From Companilactobacillus formosensis (GTDB lineage: Bacteria; Bacillota; Bacilli; Lactobacillales; Lactobacillaceae), in the NCBI RefSeq assembly GCF_005405305.1, contig NZ_BJDU01000003.1, positions 1-64,000 of the forward strand: a DNA stretch of 64,000 nt, read 5' to 3'. Positions 1-9,573 of the stretch are shown here, in pieces. The notes below the pieces were generated by a model, which had not been told where the DNA came from, did not search any database, and saw nothing but the letters and a program-made list of their open reading frames with translations. The first letter of the stretch is position 1. Every line of letters starts with the position of its first letter. A program made the position numbers and the translations under genes.

Positions 1-32
1 GAGCAGTACTAATAGATCGAGGACTTAATCGA
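1..32 (+). rRNA. 23S rRNA, 3' end (partial)
   Basis: The first bases match the conserved 3' end of bacterial 23S rRNA (tactaat, then gatcgaggacttaa). The 5S gene follows about 75 bases later, as expected for an rRNA operon. Only the tail is inside the window, and the exact mature end is approximate. Confidence 0.85.
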
Positions 33-107
33 GTAAGAGTTTACAGCAGTTCGAAGTGTTATGATCATTAACTTAATATCTAGTTTTGAAGGTACGAGGC
101 AAAATAG

Positions 108-224
108 TGTGGTGGCGATAGTGAGAAGGATACACCTGTTCCCATGCCGAACACAGAAGTTAAGCTTCTCCGCGCCGAAAGTAGTTGGTGGGAAACTACC
201 CGCGAGGATAGGGAGCTGCCACGC
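108..224 (+). rRNA. rrf: 5S rRNA
   Basis: A 117-base sequence begins tgtggtggcgata and contains the conserved cccatgccgaacacagaagtt core. It ends in gccacgc, which pairs with the 5' end. It lies between the 23S end and a tRNA cluster. Confidence 0.95.
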
Positions 225-235
225 TGTTTTATTAT

Positions 236-308
236 TCCGGATTAGCTCAGTTGGTAGAGCATCTGACTGTTAATCAGGGTGTCGTCAGTTCGAGTCTGAC
301 ATCCGGAG
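236..308 (+). tRNA. tRNA-Asn (GTT)
   Basis: Standard cloverleaf: acceptor tccggat pairs with atccgga, the anticodon loop reads ctGTTaa, and the T-arm has ttcgagt. The 3' CCA is not encoded. It belongs to the tRNA tail of the rRNA operon. Confidence 0.95.
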
Positions 309-322
309 TTTTTTTTTACCCT

Positions 323-413
323 GGAGAGTTGTCCGAGTGGCTGAAGGAGCATGATTGGAAATCATGTATACGGGTATTGACCTGTATCAGGGGTTCAAAT
401 CCCCTACTCTCCG
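323..413 (+). tRNA. tRNA-Ser (GGA)
   Basis: A 91-base class II tRNA with acceptor ggagagt/actctcc, anticodon loop ttGGAaa and the long variable arm typical of tRNA-Ser. The T-loop is ttcaaat. CCA is not encoded. Confidence 0.95.
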
Positions 414-503
414 TAAGCTTAGTGTCTTTGCAGTTGTTGCAGAGACATTTTTTATCGGTTTACTCCAGGGCTTACAAACTTATCGATATTTTTTTATAAA
501 ATG

Positions 504-533
504 TATACACTATTATAATGTATATGATATAAT
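504..533 (+). promoter_or_regulatory. possible tRNA-Arg promoter
   Basis: TATACA (504-509) and TATAAT (528-533) are 18 bases apart, about 24 bases upstream of tRNA-Arg. The -10 box is perfect and the -35 is weak. Another TATAAT (514-519) overlaps the spacer, so the start point is uncertain. Confidence 0.4.
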
Positions 534-556
534 TAGTATCGTTGAGTTGGTGATAT

Positions 557-630
557 GCGCCCATAGCGCAATTGGATAGAGTGTCTGACTACGAATCAGA
601 AGGTTGTAGGTTCGACTCCTACTGGGCGCA
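557..630 (+). tRNA. tRNA-Arg (ACG)
   Basis: A 74-base cloverleaf with acceptor gcgccca/tgggcgc (G-T wobble tolerated), anticodon loop ctACGaa and a ttcgact T-loop. A strong terminator follows directly, so this ends the transcription unit. Confidence 0.95.
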
Positions 631-637
631 CTACTTA

Positions 638-672
638 AGACTTATGAGATTATTCTCATAAGTCTTTTTTTT
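638..672 (+). terminator. terminator after tRNA-Arg
   Basis: A perfect 12-bp stem (agacttatgaga / tctcataagtct) with a 4-base loop is followed by seven to eight T. Confidence 0.9.
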
Positions 673-676
673 ATAC

Positions 677-706
677 AAAAAAAGAACATCTCGATTGAAG
701 ATGTTC
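677..706 (-). terminator. terminator of dapF
   Basis: An 8-bp stem, gaacatct / agatgttc (684-691 with 699-706). Read leftward it is followed by a run of seven T. It lies just past the dapF stop codon. Confidence 0.85.
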
Positions 707-714
707 CTTATTAA

Positions 715-1680
715 TTAATTAGAGATACTATCAACAAAGGCTTGATAGCTTTTTTGTTCGCCAGTTTCAGTGACAGTTAAATTACTCAAGTTGTTATTGT
801 GTAAATTCAGTTCGCTGATTTGGATTTCATGGGTGAAAGTTGCGTTGCCGATTAAATGTAACTCACTGAGTTCTTTAACGGAATTTAGATTTACATGAGT
901 TTTAACCATACCACCGGGGTTATAAACTGAAATATCTTGTGTTGGATCAAATTCATTAGAGTGAAGTAAGGCAAAAATTAAACTAGTAGCTGACATGCCA
1001 GTTCCACAAGCGTTCGTAAAGCCAACTCCACGTTCATAAGTCTGAACAAACAATTTATTAGTATCTAATATTTTAGCAAAACTGACGTTAACGCCTTCAG
1101 GAAAATAGGGATTAGCTGCATTCAAAGTTTTGCCTAAGGTTCCTAGATCATCTTCATTGACCTCTGATACGAAGCTGATTAGATGAGGGTTAGGAACAGC
1201 TACGGCAGAAAATTTTTGATTAGGTAAAAATTCTGGAATATTTTGATCTATCATTTCAGACATTTTTTGATAACTGAAAGGTAAGTCCGTGTTGTTAAAA
1301 GATATAGGAGCAATTTCGACGCTAAAAGCTGGTACACCTGTGTAAAAATTTTCGGCTTTAGAAACTGTTAAGGAAGCTTCGAGTGTCTCAACTTTGAATT
1401 CATTTAGATGGTATTTTTCAGATAGATAACGGCTAACTGTTCGTAAACCATTGCCACACATTTTGGCCTCACTACCATCAGCGTTGATGACATGCATTTT
1501 TCCAAGACAGTTTTCGCTAGTATCGACGACTAAGAGTCCGTCTGCACCACCAAGTGTATTTTTGCATAAATTAATAGCTAAAGCTTTTAATTCAACATCA
1601 GTTAAGGGAGTATCTAATAAAGTTTGATCAAGGATGAAAAACTTATTTTCTGAACCATGAACTTTGAGTAATTTTACCAA
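715..1680 (-). CDS. dapF: diaminopimelate epimerase
   Basis: DapF (321 aa) interconverts LL- and meso-diaminopimelate, the penultimate step to lysine and the source of the peptidoglycan cross-link residue. Both catalytic cysteines are visible: Cys75 in MCGNGLR and Cys225 in NACGTGMSA. The open frame extends 25 codons upstream of position 1680 into the aspartokinase gene. I place the start at the TTG at 1680-1678 because a GAGGTGG site lies five bases before it and the protein then begins MVKLLKVHGSENKF, as in the family. It follows the aspartokinase stop by 13 bases, so the two form a leftward operon that is not preceded by the riboswitch of the neighbouring lys operon. Confidence 0.93.
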   Translation of the reverse strand: MVKLLKVHGSENKFFILDQTLLDTPLTDVELKALAINLCKNTLGGADGLLVVDTSENCLGKMHVINADGSEAKMCGNGLRTVSRYLSEKYHLNEFKVETLEASLTVSKAENFYTGVPAFSVEIAPISFNNTDLPFSYQKMSEMIDQNIPEFLPNQKFSAVAVPNPHLISFVSEVNEDDLGTLGKTLNAANPYFPEGVNVSFAKILDTNKLFVQTYERGVGFTNACGTGMSATSLIFALLHSNEFDPTQDISVYNPGGMVKTHVNLNSVKELSELHLIGNATFTHEIQISELNLHNNNLSNLTVTETGEQKSYQAFVDSISN

Positions 1681-1693
1681 TTTTTCCACCTCA

Positions 1694-3052
1694 TTAATTG
1701 AAGAATTTCTTGTAAATTTGTCTAACAGCTTCGTCCGCATCCGATTCCTGCACACCTAGCATGATAGAAATTCGTGATGCACCTTGGTTGATCATGTGGA
1801 TTGCGATGTTGTTGTTAGTTAATGAATCAATAATTTTGCCAATCGTATTGACGTTGTGAGCGATGCTTTCACCGACGACCATGATGATAGCGTAATCGTC
1901 GATCCATTCTAAGTAATCGGGTTGCAAGACTTCTTTGACATCGTGACAAAGGTTGCTGATAGTAGTTTTATCTAATTTAGTACGATCGAAGATAACTGTT
2001 AAATCATCAATACCAGAAGGCATGTGTTCGTAAGAGATATTGTATTTATAAAAGAGTTGCAAGAGTTTCAAAGTAAAGCCGACCTCTTTATTCAACAAGT
2101 AGCGATGGATATAAAGGGCCGAAAAGCGCTTAGAACAAGCAATCCCGGTGATTTCGTTTGCAGGGTTGAAAAGAAATTGTTCAGGAACAATCAGAGTTCC
2201 TTCAGCGCTAGGATTATTGGTATTTTTAACATTGACCGGAACTTGTCCTTTGACTGCTGGAATGATGGCTTCATCTTGGAAAACTGAAAATCCGGCATAA
2301 GATAGTTCTCGCATTTCCCGATAAGACATCTTCTTGATTGCCTGTGGATGCTTGACAACGTGATTGTTAGCAACATAAATGGCATCAACATCAGTAAAGT
2401 TTTCGTATAAGTCTGCATGCAATCCACGACTCAACATTGCTCCGGTAATATCTGAACCACCACGAGAGAAGGTGAAAATACTACCATCTTGACTGTAGCC
2501 AAAAAATCCTGGGAAAACTAAACGACTATCTTCTGGTAGTTTATAATTTTCTAAATTACGGTATGTATCTGGTGAAATATCAGCATCATTTGGCTTTCCG
2601 TGAACGATAATACCAGCTTTTTTAGGATCAACAAAAATTGATTTGATACCTTGAGAATTCAGAACTTCATTCAATAAAATAGCGTTGAGAAATTCTCCGT
2701 GAGCTTTAAACGCTGCCATTAAATGTTCATTATCTGAAAAATCTGTTTTTGCTAAATTGACTAATTTATCTTTTAGAAGTTTTATGACGGAATCATCAAG
2801 TTTAAAATAGTCGCTTATTTCGTGATATCTTGAGATAATCTCCTTGATAATATTAGTATGATCTTCATTTTCAATAACTTCATTAGCATACTCGATCAAT
2901 AAATCAGTAACTTTCGTATCGCCGTGGTATCGTTTTCCGGGAGCTGAGGTTACGATCACCTTTCGTTCTGAGTCATCTTTAATAATATTAATGACCTTTT
3001 CAAATTGTTCTCCGGTTGCGAGGGAACTGCCCCCAAACTTAACGACCTTCAT
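1694..3052 (-). CDS. aspartate kinase (YclM/AK-III type)
   Basis: Phosphorylates aspartate, the first step to lysine, DAP, threonine and methionine. The protein (452 aa) starts with the amino-acid-kinase signature KFGGSSLA, then SAPGKR and FSRGGSDITGA for substrate and ATP binding, with two ACT-type regulatory modules in about the last 150 residues (near VGESIAHNVNTIGKI). Length and N-terminus fit the monofunctional AK-III class rather than the LysC alpha/beta type with an internal start, so I give no symbol. It is the first gene of the leftward operon with dapF. Because it lies outside the riboswitch operon, lysine control here is probably through the ACT domains, but that is inference. Confidence 0.92.
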   Translation of the reverse strand: MKVVKFGGSSLATGEQFEKVINIIKDDSERKVIVTSAPGKRYHGDTKVTDLLIEYANEVIENEDHTNIIKEIISRYHEISDYFKLDDSVIKLLKDKLVNLAKTDFSDNEHLMAAFKAHGEFLNAILLNEVLNSQGIKSIFVDPKKAGIIVHGKPNDADISPDTYRNLENYKLPEDSRLVFPGFFGYSQDGSIFTFSRGGSDITGAMLSRGLHADLYENFTDVDAIYVANNHVVKHPQAIKKMSYREMRELSYAGFSVFQDEAIIPAVKGQVPVNVKNTNNPSAEGTLIVPEQFLFNPANEITGIACSKRFSALYIHRYLLNKEVGFTLKLLQLFYKYNISYEHMPSGIDDLTVIFDRTKLDKTTISNLCHDVKEVLQPDYLEWIDDYAIIMVVGESIAHNVNTIGKIIDSLTNNNIAIHMINQGASRISIMLGVQESDADEAVRQIYKKFFN

Positions 3053-3089
3053 AACTTACACCTCTAAAATTAAATAGTTTTTAATGATG

Positions 3090-3117
3090 AGTGTATCATT
3101 TTTCCCTGTTATGACAA
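3090..3117 (-). promoter_or_regulatory. promoter of aspartokinase-dapF
   Basis: Read leftward: TTGTCA, a 16-base spacer, TACACT, about 40 bases before the aspartokinase start. Assigned by consensus only. Confidence 0.5.
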
Positions 3118-3164
3118 GAAAAAAATGTTATTTATTAGAAATATGAGAATATTTTTAATATCAC

Positions 3165-3193
3165 TTGACGTATTATGAGTGTTGTTATAATCT
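3165..3193 (+). promoter_or_regulatory. promoter of the lys operon
   Basis: TTGACG (3165-3170) followed by TATAAT (3186-3191, spacer 15) or TAATCT (3188-3193, spacer 17). It sits immediately upstream of the lysine riboswitch. Confidence 0.6.
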
Positions 3194-3203
3194 TAATACC
3201 AAC

Positions 3204-3375
3204 AAAAGAGGTCGCAATCGACATGAGTAAATGAGGGAGCTTCTGTAAGAGCTTTGAACTTATTGAAAGGGGAAGTTGCCGAAGCACTAAATTTTACAGG
3301 ATTTAGCGAGCTGGGGCGTATTACAAGATGATACGAACTGTCGTGATCAAAAGTCGGTCACGTTGAGCTTATGAC
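3204..3375 (+). promoter_or_regulatory. lysine riboswitch (L box)
   Basis: The L-box landmarks appear in the right order: agaggtcgc near the 5' end, gaggga, the highly conserved gaaaggggaagttgccgaag, then gctggggcg and gaactgtcg. It precedes lysA and is followed by an intrinsic terminator, so lysine binding should stop transcription before the biosynthetic operon. The boundaries are approximate. Confidence 0.93.
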
Positions 3376-3398
3376 AAAATTGATGCAGATTATTTATG

Positions 3399-3432
3399 GA
3401 TCTCTTTGTTATTAAGCAAGGAGATCTTTTTT
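3399..3432 (+). terminator. riboswitch-controlled terminator
   Basis: Stem gatctctttg / caaggagatc (one G-U pair) with an 8-base loop, then six T. It lies between the L-box core and the lysA ribosome site, the position expected of the expression platform. Confidence 0.85.
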
Positions 3433-3455
3433 ATTTGGTAAAAGGAGCAGTGATT

Positions 3456-4739
3456 ATGATAATAGATGATTTAAAGAGTGAAAATGGCCATTTGATGATT
3501 GGTGGCGTCGATAGTGTTGATTTAGCAAAAAAATATGGAACTCCACTTTATGTTTTTGATATTTCTCAAGTCCGTAGCCAAATAAAAAAATTTAAATCCG
3601 CATTTGAAAAGAATAATTTAAAATATCAAATTAGTTATGCCAGTAAAGCCTTCGCTGTTAAAGCTATCTATCAAGTAATGAAACAAGAAGATGTTCATAT
3701 CGATGTTGTTTCTGGTGGCGAGTTATATACTGCTTTGAGTGCTGGTTTTCCAAGTGAAAAAATCAGTTTCCATGGCAACAATAAATCTTATGATGAATTG
3801 TTGATGGCAGTCAAAGAACACGTCGGGGTAATCATGTTAGACAACTTCCACGAAATCGACTTGCTATCACAAATCTTAAAACAAGAAAAAGCTACGATTA
3901 AAGTAATGTTACGTTTGACTCCAGGAATTTCCGCACATACACATAAATATGATCAAACTGGTCAAACTGATAGTAAATTCGGTTTCGATGTTGAATCTGG
4001 TCAAGCAGACAAGGCTATGAAATTAGTTTTGGCTGATACGAATATGGAACTTCTTGGTATTCATGCTCATATCGGTTCTCAAATCTTTGGTACAAAGGGT
4101 TTCGTTATATTGGCTAAGAAGATGATGGAAATTGCCAAGAAATTCCAAGCTGAATTTAATTATTGGCCTGAAGTTATCAATCTTGGTGGTGGCTTTGGAA
4201 TTAGCTATAACGAAGATGATGATCCAATCACTGCAGATGAATTCATTGGTCAAATTGCTAATGAATTGAAAAAAACAAATAATGATGTTCCAGAAATTTG
4301 GATCGAACCTGGTCGTTCTATCGTTGGTCCTGCAGGCTATACGCTTTATACCGTTGGTTCAAGAAAAGACATTCCTAATTTAACTTCTTATTTGTCAGTT
4401 GATGGTGGTATGGGCGATAATATCCGACCTGCTTTGTATCAAGCTAAATATGAAGCCGTTATTGCTAATAAGATGGATCAACCAAATGAGCAAACCGTCC
4501 ACGTGGCTGGAAAGTATTGTGAATCAGGCGATATCTTAATTGATCAGCAACAATTGCCTAAAACAAAACCAGGTGATATCTTAGCGATGTTAGATACTGG
4601 TGCTTATGGATATTCGATGGCCATGAATTACAATCGCAATCCTAGACCGGCGGTAGTCTTTGTTGAAGATGGTCAAGACAAACTAGTTGTTAAACGAGAA
4701 ACTTATCAAGATTTAACTAGTTTAGATTTGGATTATTAA
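3456..4739 (+). CDS. lysA: diaminopimelate decarboxylase
   Basis: LysA (427 aa) decarboxylates meso-DAP to L-lysine using PLP. The PLP lysine is Lys64 in YASKAFAV, the glycine-rich phosphate loop is LGGGFGISY, and the C-terminal active-site cysteine lies in KYCESGDIL. The open frame begins 60 bases upstream, inside the riboswitch terminator. ATG 3456 is preferred because AAAGGAG lies nine bases before it. Unusually for a pathway operon, the last enzyme is encoded first, nearest the riboswitch. The dapH gene follows after 16 bases. Confidence 0.95.
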   Translation: MIIDDLKSENGHLMIGGVDSVDLAKKYGTPLYVFDISQVRSQIKKFKSAFEKNNLKYQISYASKAFAVKAIYQVMKQEDVHIDVVSGGELYTALSAGFPSEKISFHGNNKSYDELLMAVKEHVGVIMLDNFHEIDLLSQILKQEKATIKVMLRLTPGISAHTHKYDQTGQTDSKFGFDVESGQADKAMKLVLADTNMELLGIHAHIGSQIFGTKGFVILAKKMMEIAKKFQAEFNYWPEVINLGGGFGISYNEDDDPITADEFIGQIANELKKTNNDVPEIWIEPGRSIVGPAGYTLYTVGSRKDIPNLTSYLSVDGGMGDNIRPALYQAKYEAVIANKMDQPNEQTVHVAGKYCESGDILIDQQQLPKTKPGDILAMLDTGAYGYSMAMNYNRNPRPAVVFVEDGQDKLVVKRETYQDLTSLDLDY

Positions 4740-4755
4740 TTTGGAGGAAAGATTT

Positions 4756-5460
4756 ATGAAAAAAATGAGTGCAGAAGAAATTATTAATTATATAGGAAAC
4801 TCTAAGAAAATTACCCCTGTTAAAGTATATGTTCAAGGGGATGTTTCAAATGTGAATTTTCCTTCAGATATCAAAGTTTTTAAGAGTAATGATTTAGCAA
4901 TTTTAATCGGTGATTACAAAATAATTGAACCAATTTTAAAAGATAATGATTTGAACGATGTTTATGTTGAAACAGCAGCTCAAAATTCAGCTGTACCAAT
5001 GCTAGATATCAAACACATCAATGCTCGAATTGAACCAGGTGCAATCATTCGTGATCAAGTTTCAATTGGCGAAAACGCTGTAATTATGATGGGTGCAGTT
5101 ATCAATATCGGTGCAGAAATTGGCGACAAGAGCATGATCGATATGGGAGCCGTTCTCGGTGGCCGTGCCATTGTTGGTAAGAATTCTCATATCGGAGCTA
5201 ATGCTGTTTTGGCCGGTGTCGTTGAACCTGCTTCTGCTCAACCAGTAAGAATTGGCGATAACGTTATTGTTGGTGCTAATGCAGTCGTCCTAGAAGGCGT
5301 TCAAGTTGGTGACAATGCAGTCGTCGGTGCTGGTGCTATCGTAACTAAGGATGTTGCTGAAAATGAAGTTGTGGCTGGAGTTCCCGCTAGAGTCCTCAAA
5401 GTTAAAGATCAAAAGACAACTGATAAAACTAAAATTGAGAGTACTTTAAGGAAGTTATAA
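4756..5460 (+). CDS. dapH: tetrahydrodipicolinate N-acetyltransferase
   Basis: Acetylates tetrahydrodipicolinate and so commits the pathway to the acetylated DAP branch. The 234-aa protein has an alpha/beta N-terminal domain and a left-handed beta-helix of hexapeptide repeats from about residue 85 to 205 (for example [20 protein letters not shown]), which binds acetyl-CoA. The start is ATG 4756 with GGAGG eight bases upstream. The next gene starts three bases after its stop. Its partners in the acetyl branch, the aminotransferase and the deacetylase, are in the same operon. Confidence 0.95.
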   Translation: MKKMSAEEIINYIGNSKKITPVKVYVQGDVSNVNFPSDIKVFKSNDLAILIGDYKIIEPILKDNDLNDVYVETAAQNSAVPMLDIKHINARIEPGAIIRDQVSIGENAVIMMGAVINIGAEIGDKSMIDMGAVLGGRAIVGKNSHIGANAVLAGVVEPASAQPVRIGDNVIVGANAVVLEGVQVGDNAVVGAGAIVTKDVAENEVVAGVPARVLKVKDQKTTDKTKIESTLRKL

Positions 5461-5462
5461 TT

Positions 5463-6620
5463 ATGGCTTTAACAGAGGAGCAATTAATTAAGATAAGAAG
5501 ACATTTGCATACCATTCCTGAATTATCGATGCAGGAAGTAAAGACACATGCCTATCTTCTCGAAATGATAAAGCAATTTGACCAGACTAATTTGGAAATT
5601 AAAGAGCTACCAGAACTACCAACTGCTCTGTTGGTGTTAGTCAAAGGATCAAATCCTAAGCGTAATCTTGGTTATCGTTGCGATATGGATGCTTTACCAG
5701 TAACTGAAGAAAACGGCTTGGACTATGCTTCAAAAAATCCTGGCGTGATGCATGCTTGTGGTCATGATATTCATATGACGGTTGGCTTAGGGATTTTAAG
5801 TTATTTCAGTGAGCATCAACCACTTGATAATTTAGTTTTATTTTTCCAACCAGCTGAAGAAGCCGATAGTGGTGGCAAGGTTGCTTACGATTTAGGAGCA
5901 TTTACTGGAGATTTTCATGTTGATGAATTTTATGGTCTTCATGACAATGCTCAATTAAAAACCGGTGTGATTGGTTGTCACAATGGTACTTTATTTGCTG
6001 GAACGACGGAAGTAAATGTCACTATCAAAGGTAAGAGTGGTCATGCTGCTTATCCGCATTTGGCAAATGATGCTGTTGTGATTGCAGCCAACTTTATTCA
6101 ACAAGTGCAAACAGTGATTTCTCGTAGCATCGATCCAGTAAAATGTGGTGTGATTACCTTTGGCAAGATGGAAGCCGGTGTGATTCGTAACGTTATTGCC
6201 GGTTCAGCCCGTTTGGAGGGTACAATTAGAGGTCTAACTCAAGATATGATTGAATTTATCCGCCAACGTATTAGAGAAATTGCCGAAGGGTTAGAGAAGT
6301 CGTTTAATTGTGAAATTTTAGTGGAATACAATCAAGGCGGGTATTACCCAGTTGAAAATAATCCTGCTTTGACGAAACGTTTTATTAATTATATGAAGAA
6401 CAATTCTCAAATTGATTTTGAAGAAACTGAGCCTAAAATGACTGGTGAAGATTTTGGTTACTTGATCAACAAGATTCCCGGAACAATGTTTTGGCTTGGC
6501 GTTGATAGTAAAGGTGCACTTCATTCAGCAGACTTCTTGCCACATGAAGCTGCAATCAAAAAAGGAATTGATGCGATGGTCGGTTTCTTAAATTACCGCA
6601 TGGATTTGGAGGAAGATTAG
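5463..6620 (+). CDS. dapL: N-acetyldiaminopimelate deacetylase
   Basis: An M20-family metalloamidohydrolase (385 aa) that removes acetate from N-acetyl-LL-DAP. The metal-site motifs are visible: HACGHDIHM at about residues 97-105, the PAEEADSGG acidic pair Glu132-Glu133, GLHD near 159-162, and a C-terminal histidine in the LHSADF segment. General M20 hydrolases (hippurate or carboxypeptidase types) look alike; the place between dapH and dapA decides the substrate. The dapA start codon abuts its stop, so the genes are probably translationally coupled. The symbol dapL follows Bacillus usage for this enzyme and elsewhere can mean a different aminotransferase. Confidence 0.9.
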   Translation: MALTEEQLIKIRRHLHTIPELSMQEVKTHAYLLEMIKQFDQTNLEIKELPELPTALLVLVKGSNPKRNLGYRCDMDALPVTEENGLDYASKNPGVMHACGHDIHMTVGLGILSYFSEHQPLDNLVLFFQPAEEADSGGKVAYDLGAFTGDFHVDEFYGLHDNAQLKTGVIGCHNGTLFAGTTEVNVTIKGKSGHAAYPHLANDAVVIAANFIQQVQTVISRSIDPVKCGVITFGKMEAGVIRNVIAGSARLEGTIRGLTQDMIEFIRQRIREIAEGLEKSFNCEILVEYNQGGYYPVENNPALTKRFINYMKNNSQIDFEETEPKMTGEDFGYLINKIPGTMFWLGVDSKGALHSADFLPHEAAIKKGIDAMVGFLNYRMDLEED

Positions 6621-7490
6621 ATGTTTGAAAATGTTGATTTAATGACAGCGATAATTACGCCGTTTAATGATAATGAAAAGATTGATTTTCCAGCCTTGAA
6701 AAAATTGACTGAACATCTACTGGCTACAGGCAGTAAAGGCTTTGTCATTGGTGGCACGACCGGTGAAACACCAACTTTGACTGAAGCTGAAAAGTTGGAG
6801 CTTTATCAAAAGTTTGTTGAAATTGTCGACGGTCGAGTTCCTATCATTGCTGGTGCAGGTAGTAATAATACCGCTCAGACGATTGATTTCATTAAGAAAA
6901 TCAGTCAGATCAAGGGAATCGATATGGCTTTGGTCGTAGTGCCTTACTATAACAAACCCAATCAACGTGGGATGAAAGCTCATTTTGAAACGATTGCCAA
7001 GAATTCGCCCTTGCCAATTATGATTTATAACATTCCTGGTCGAACCGGCGTTTTGATGGAAAAAGAAACTGTCGTTGAATTAGCCAAGAACCCTAATATT
7101 CAAGGTGTAAAGCAATGCAATACGATGGAAGATTTGGAATATATCGTTGAACATGCTCCAAAGGATTTTAATATTTACAGTGGTGAGGATGCTCAAGCAC
7201 TCTTTGCTAAAGTTATTGGGGCTAATGGAGTAGTTTCCGTTGCTTCTCATCTTTATGGAACAGAAATGAGCGAGATGTACCAAGCTTTGGATGAAGGCAA
7301 CTATCAAATTGCTGGTAGAATTCAACGTCAATTGACGCCAAAGATGGCTGCTTTGTTCATGTATCCTTCACCTTCACCAGTTAAGGCGGCCTTGAATCAT
7401 GTTGGTTATCAAGTTGGTGGTTGTCGTTTGCCAATTTTGCCTTTGAATGAAACAGAACAAACTAAGTTATTTAAAATTTTAGATCTTTAG
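6621..7490 (+). CDS. dapA: 4-hydroxy-tetrahydrodipicolinate synthase
   Basis: Condenses pyruvate with aspartate semialdehyde. The 289-aa TIM-barrel protein shows GGTTGE (Thr46-Thr47), Tyr136 in IYNIPGRTG, and the Schiff-base Lys164 in QGVKQCN. The start ATG directly follows the TAG of the deacetylase gene, with GGAGGAAG upstream. Length and motifs are standard, and dapB follows after nine bases. Confidence 0.95.
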   Translation: MFENVDLMTAIITPFNDNEKIDFPALKKLTEHLLATGSKGFVIGGTTGETPTLTEAEKLELYQKFVEIVDGRVPIIAGAGSNNTAQTIDFIKKISQIKGIDMALVVVPYYNKPNQRGMKAHFETIAKNSPLPIMIYNIPGRTGVLMEKETVVELAKNPNIQGVKQCNTMEDLEYIVEHAPKDFNIYSGEDAQALFAKVIGANGVVSVASHLYGTEMSEMYQALDEGNYQIAGRIQRQLTPKMAALFMYPSPSPVKAALNHVGYQVGGCRLPILPLNETEQTKLFKILDL

Positions 7491-7499
7491 GAGTTTTTT

Positions 7500-8273
7500 A
7501 TGATAAAAGTTATTATTTCTGGCTTTTCTGGCTCGATGGGTCAAAAAGCCGTCAAAATGGTCAATGATGCAGAAAATTTACAATTAGTAGCTGGTTTTAA
7601 TCCTATCGTGACGGATTTAAATCCTGAAACTTATGATCTTGACAAAGATGTGAAAATTTTTAATAAATTGACTGATATTAAAACAGATGCAGATATTTGG
7701 ATCGATTTTTCAATTCCTAGTGCTGTCTTCGAAAACACTAAATTTGCAATTGAACATGACATTCGTCCGGTAATTGGTACTAGTGGAATGAGTGAAGAGC
7801 AAACTGCTGAATTAAAGAAATTGGCTGATCAAAAAGGTTTGGGTGGTATTATTGCTTCTAATTTTGGTTTGTCAGCTGTCTTAATGATGAAATTTGCTCA
7901 AGTAGCAGCTAAGTATTTTGAAGAGTCAGAAATTGTCGAAAAGCATCACGAAGACAAAATCGATGCACCTTCAGGAACCGCTTTAAATACTGCTAGATTA
8001 ATCTATCAAGCTAGAGGTCATGATCAAGTTCAGCATAGCTCTGATGATCCGTTACAGACACGTGGTGGCGATTATCATGGAACTAAGATTCATGCTTTAC
8101 GTTTGCCAGGCTTTGTTGCTGATGAAGAAGTTATCTTTGGTGGGGTTGGTGAAACTTTGACAATTTCTCAAAGTACGACTGACCGTCAATCATTTATGAC
8201 CGGCGTTAAGTTGGCTATCGATGAAGTAGTTAAATTGGATCATTTAGTAATCGGTCTCGAACAAATTATTTAG
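7500..8273 (+). CDS. dapB: 4-hydroxy-tetrahydrodipicolinate reductase
   Basis: An NAD(P)H-dependent reductase (257 aa). The N-terminal Rossmann motif is GFSGSMGQ, and the substrate loop EKHHEDKIDAPSGTA contains the His149-His150 pair and Lys153. It sits ninth-base-close behind dapA. A 91-base AT-rich gap before the aminotransferase gene could hold a second promoter, but I see no convincing one. Confidence 0.95.
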   Translation: MIKVIISGFSGSMGQKAVKMVNDAENLQLVAGFNPIVTDLNPETYDLDKDVKIFNKLTDIKTDADIWIDFSIPSAVFENTKFAIEHDIRPVIGTSGMSEEQTAELKKLADQKGLGGIIASNFGLSAVLMMKFAQVAAKYFEESEIVEKHHEDKIDAPSGTALNTARLIYQARGHDQVQHSSDDPLQTRGGDYHGTKIHALRLPGFVADEEVIFGGVGETLTISQSTTDRQSFMTGVKLAIDEVVKLDHLVIGLEQII

Positions 8274-8364
8274 AAATTATTTCAAAAAATTACAAAAACT
8301 CTAATAATTTAAGCAGTTTTGTATTAGAATTAAACTACATTTAATTTTTAAGGAGTGTTGAAGA

Positions 8365-9549
8365 ATGCCAGAATTAGATTCATCAGTAAAAAATGTAGTA
8401 AACGAAACGATTGCCCCTATGGGTAGATCAATGATCAGAGAATTTGCTGAAAAATTTGCAAAGATTCCTGGTCTAGTTAAATTGACACTTGGCGAACCAA
8501 ACTTTAATGTACCTGAACACGTTAAAGACGCTGCCATTGAAAGTATCAAGGAAAACAAGTCTCACTATTCAGACCAAAAAGGTTTCTTGAGCCTTAGAGA
8601 AGCTATCTCAGGTTACTTGGATAAGCAATTCGATCTTCAATACGATCCTGAATCAGAAGTTGTCGTAACTATTGGTGCTACAGAAGCAATCTTTGATACT
8701 TTTGCTGCTATCATCAATCCTGGAGACAAGGTAATTATTCCTACACCAACTTTTGCTCTATACATTCCAATCGTTAAAATTCTTGGTGGAATCCCAGTTC
8801 AGGTTGATACGACTGCTGATGGTTTCCAATTGACTGGAAAACACTTGGCTAAGGTTATCGAAGAAGAAGGCGAAGATAAGGTTAAAGCTTTGATGCTAAA
8901 CTTCCCTGGTAATCCAACCGGTTTTGTTTACTCAAAGGATCAATTGCAAGAACTTGTCGACGTTGTCAAAGACAAGAACATGTACGTTGTTTCTGATGAA
9001 ATTTATGCTGAATTGACTTACAGTCACAAGCATTTCTCAATGGCAAAACTTTTGCCCGGCAAAACAATTTTGATCAATGGATTATCTAAGTCACACGCTA
9101 TGACTGGTTACCGTATCGGTTATATTGCTGGACCAAAAGATTTCGTTGAACAAGCCAATAAGATGCACGCCTTCACAGTTACAGCTCCTTCTAATCCAGC
9201 TCAATTTGCTGCCGAAGAAGCTTTGAAGAATGGTATCGATGATCCAATCGCAATGAAGAAAATTTATCAAGAACGTCGTGATTACTTAGTTGATCAACTA
9301 AATGACATGGGTTACGAAACAATCTTGCCAGAAGGTGCTTTCTACACGTTCTCTAAGATTCCTGAAAAATTCGGTTTGAGTTCAATCGAATTTGCCGATA
9401 AATTGGCTACTGAAGGTCTCGTTGGTGTAACACCAGGTGTTGCTTTTGGTAAAGGCGGCGAAGGTCATTTCAGAATTTCTTACGCTGCTTCAATGGAAGA
9501 TATTCAAGAAGCTATGAAGCGCTTGAGAAAGTTTACAGAGAGTTTATAA
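8365..9549 (+). CDS. patA: aminotransferase, probably N-acetyl-LL-DAP
   Basis: A fold-type I PLP aminotransferase (394 aa). The PLP lysine is Lys242 in NGLSKSHAMTGYRIGY, with NFPGNPTG and SDEIYAEL as supporting motifs. The sequence alone could also serve as an aspartate or aromatic aminotransferase. Its position in the only apparent DAP operon, which lacks another aminotransferase, makes it the N-acetyl-DAP enzyme (PatA type). The start at ATG 8365 has AAGGAG about ten bases upstream. Confidence 0.88.
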   Translation: MPELDSSVKNVVNETIAPMGRSMIREFAEKFAKIPGLVKLTLGEPNFNVPEHVKDAAIESIKENKSHYSDQKGFLSLREAISGYLDKQFDLQYDPESEVVVTIGATEAIFDTFAAIINPGDKVIIPTPTFALYIPIVKILGGIPVQVDTTADGFQLTGKHLAKVIEEEGEDKVKALMLNFPGNPTGFVYSKDQLQELVDVVKDKNMYVVSDEIYAELTYSHKHFSMAKLLPGKTILINGLSKSHAMTGYRIGYIAGPKDFVEQANKMHAFTVTAPSNPAQFAAEEALKNGIDDPIAMKKIYQERRDYLVDQLNDMGYETILPEGAFYTFSKIPEKFGLSSIEFADKLATEGLVGVTPGVAFGKGGEGHFRISYAASMEDIQEAMKRLRKFTESL

Positions 9550-9573
9550 ATAATATTTAAGGGATGAAGATTT

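Noticed and set aside
1681-1755. N-terminal extension of dapF by 25 residues
   Set aside because: It overlaps the aspartokinase 3' end; the TTG at 1680 has GAGGTGG at proper distance and gives the family N-terminus.
3396-3455. N-terminal extension of lysA by 20 residues
   Set aside because: The extra codons lie in the riboswitch terminator stem and lack a ribosome site; ATG 3456 has a good one.
8274-8364. Second promoter before the aminotransferase gene
   Set aside because: AT-rich but no -35/-10 pair with acceptable spacing; the gene is assumed to be in the lys operon.
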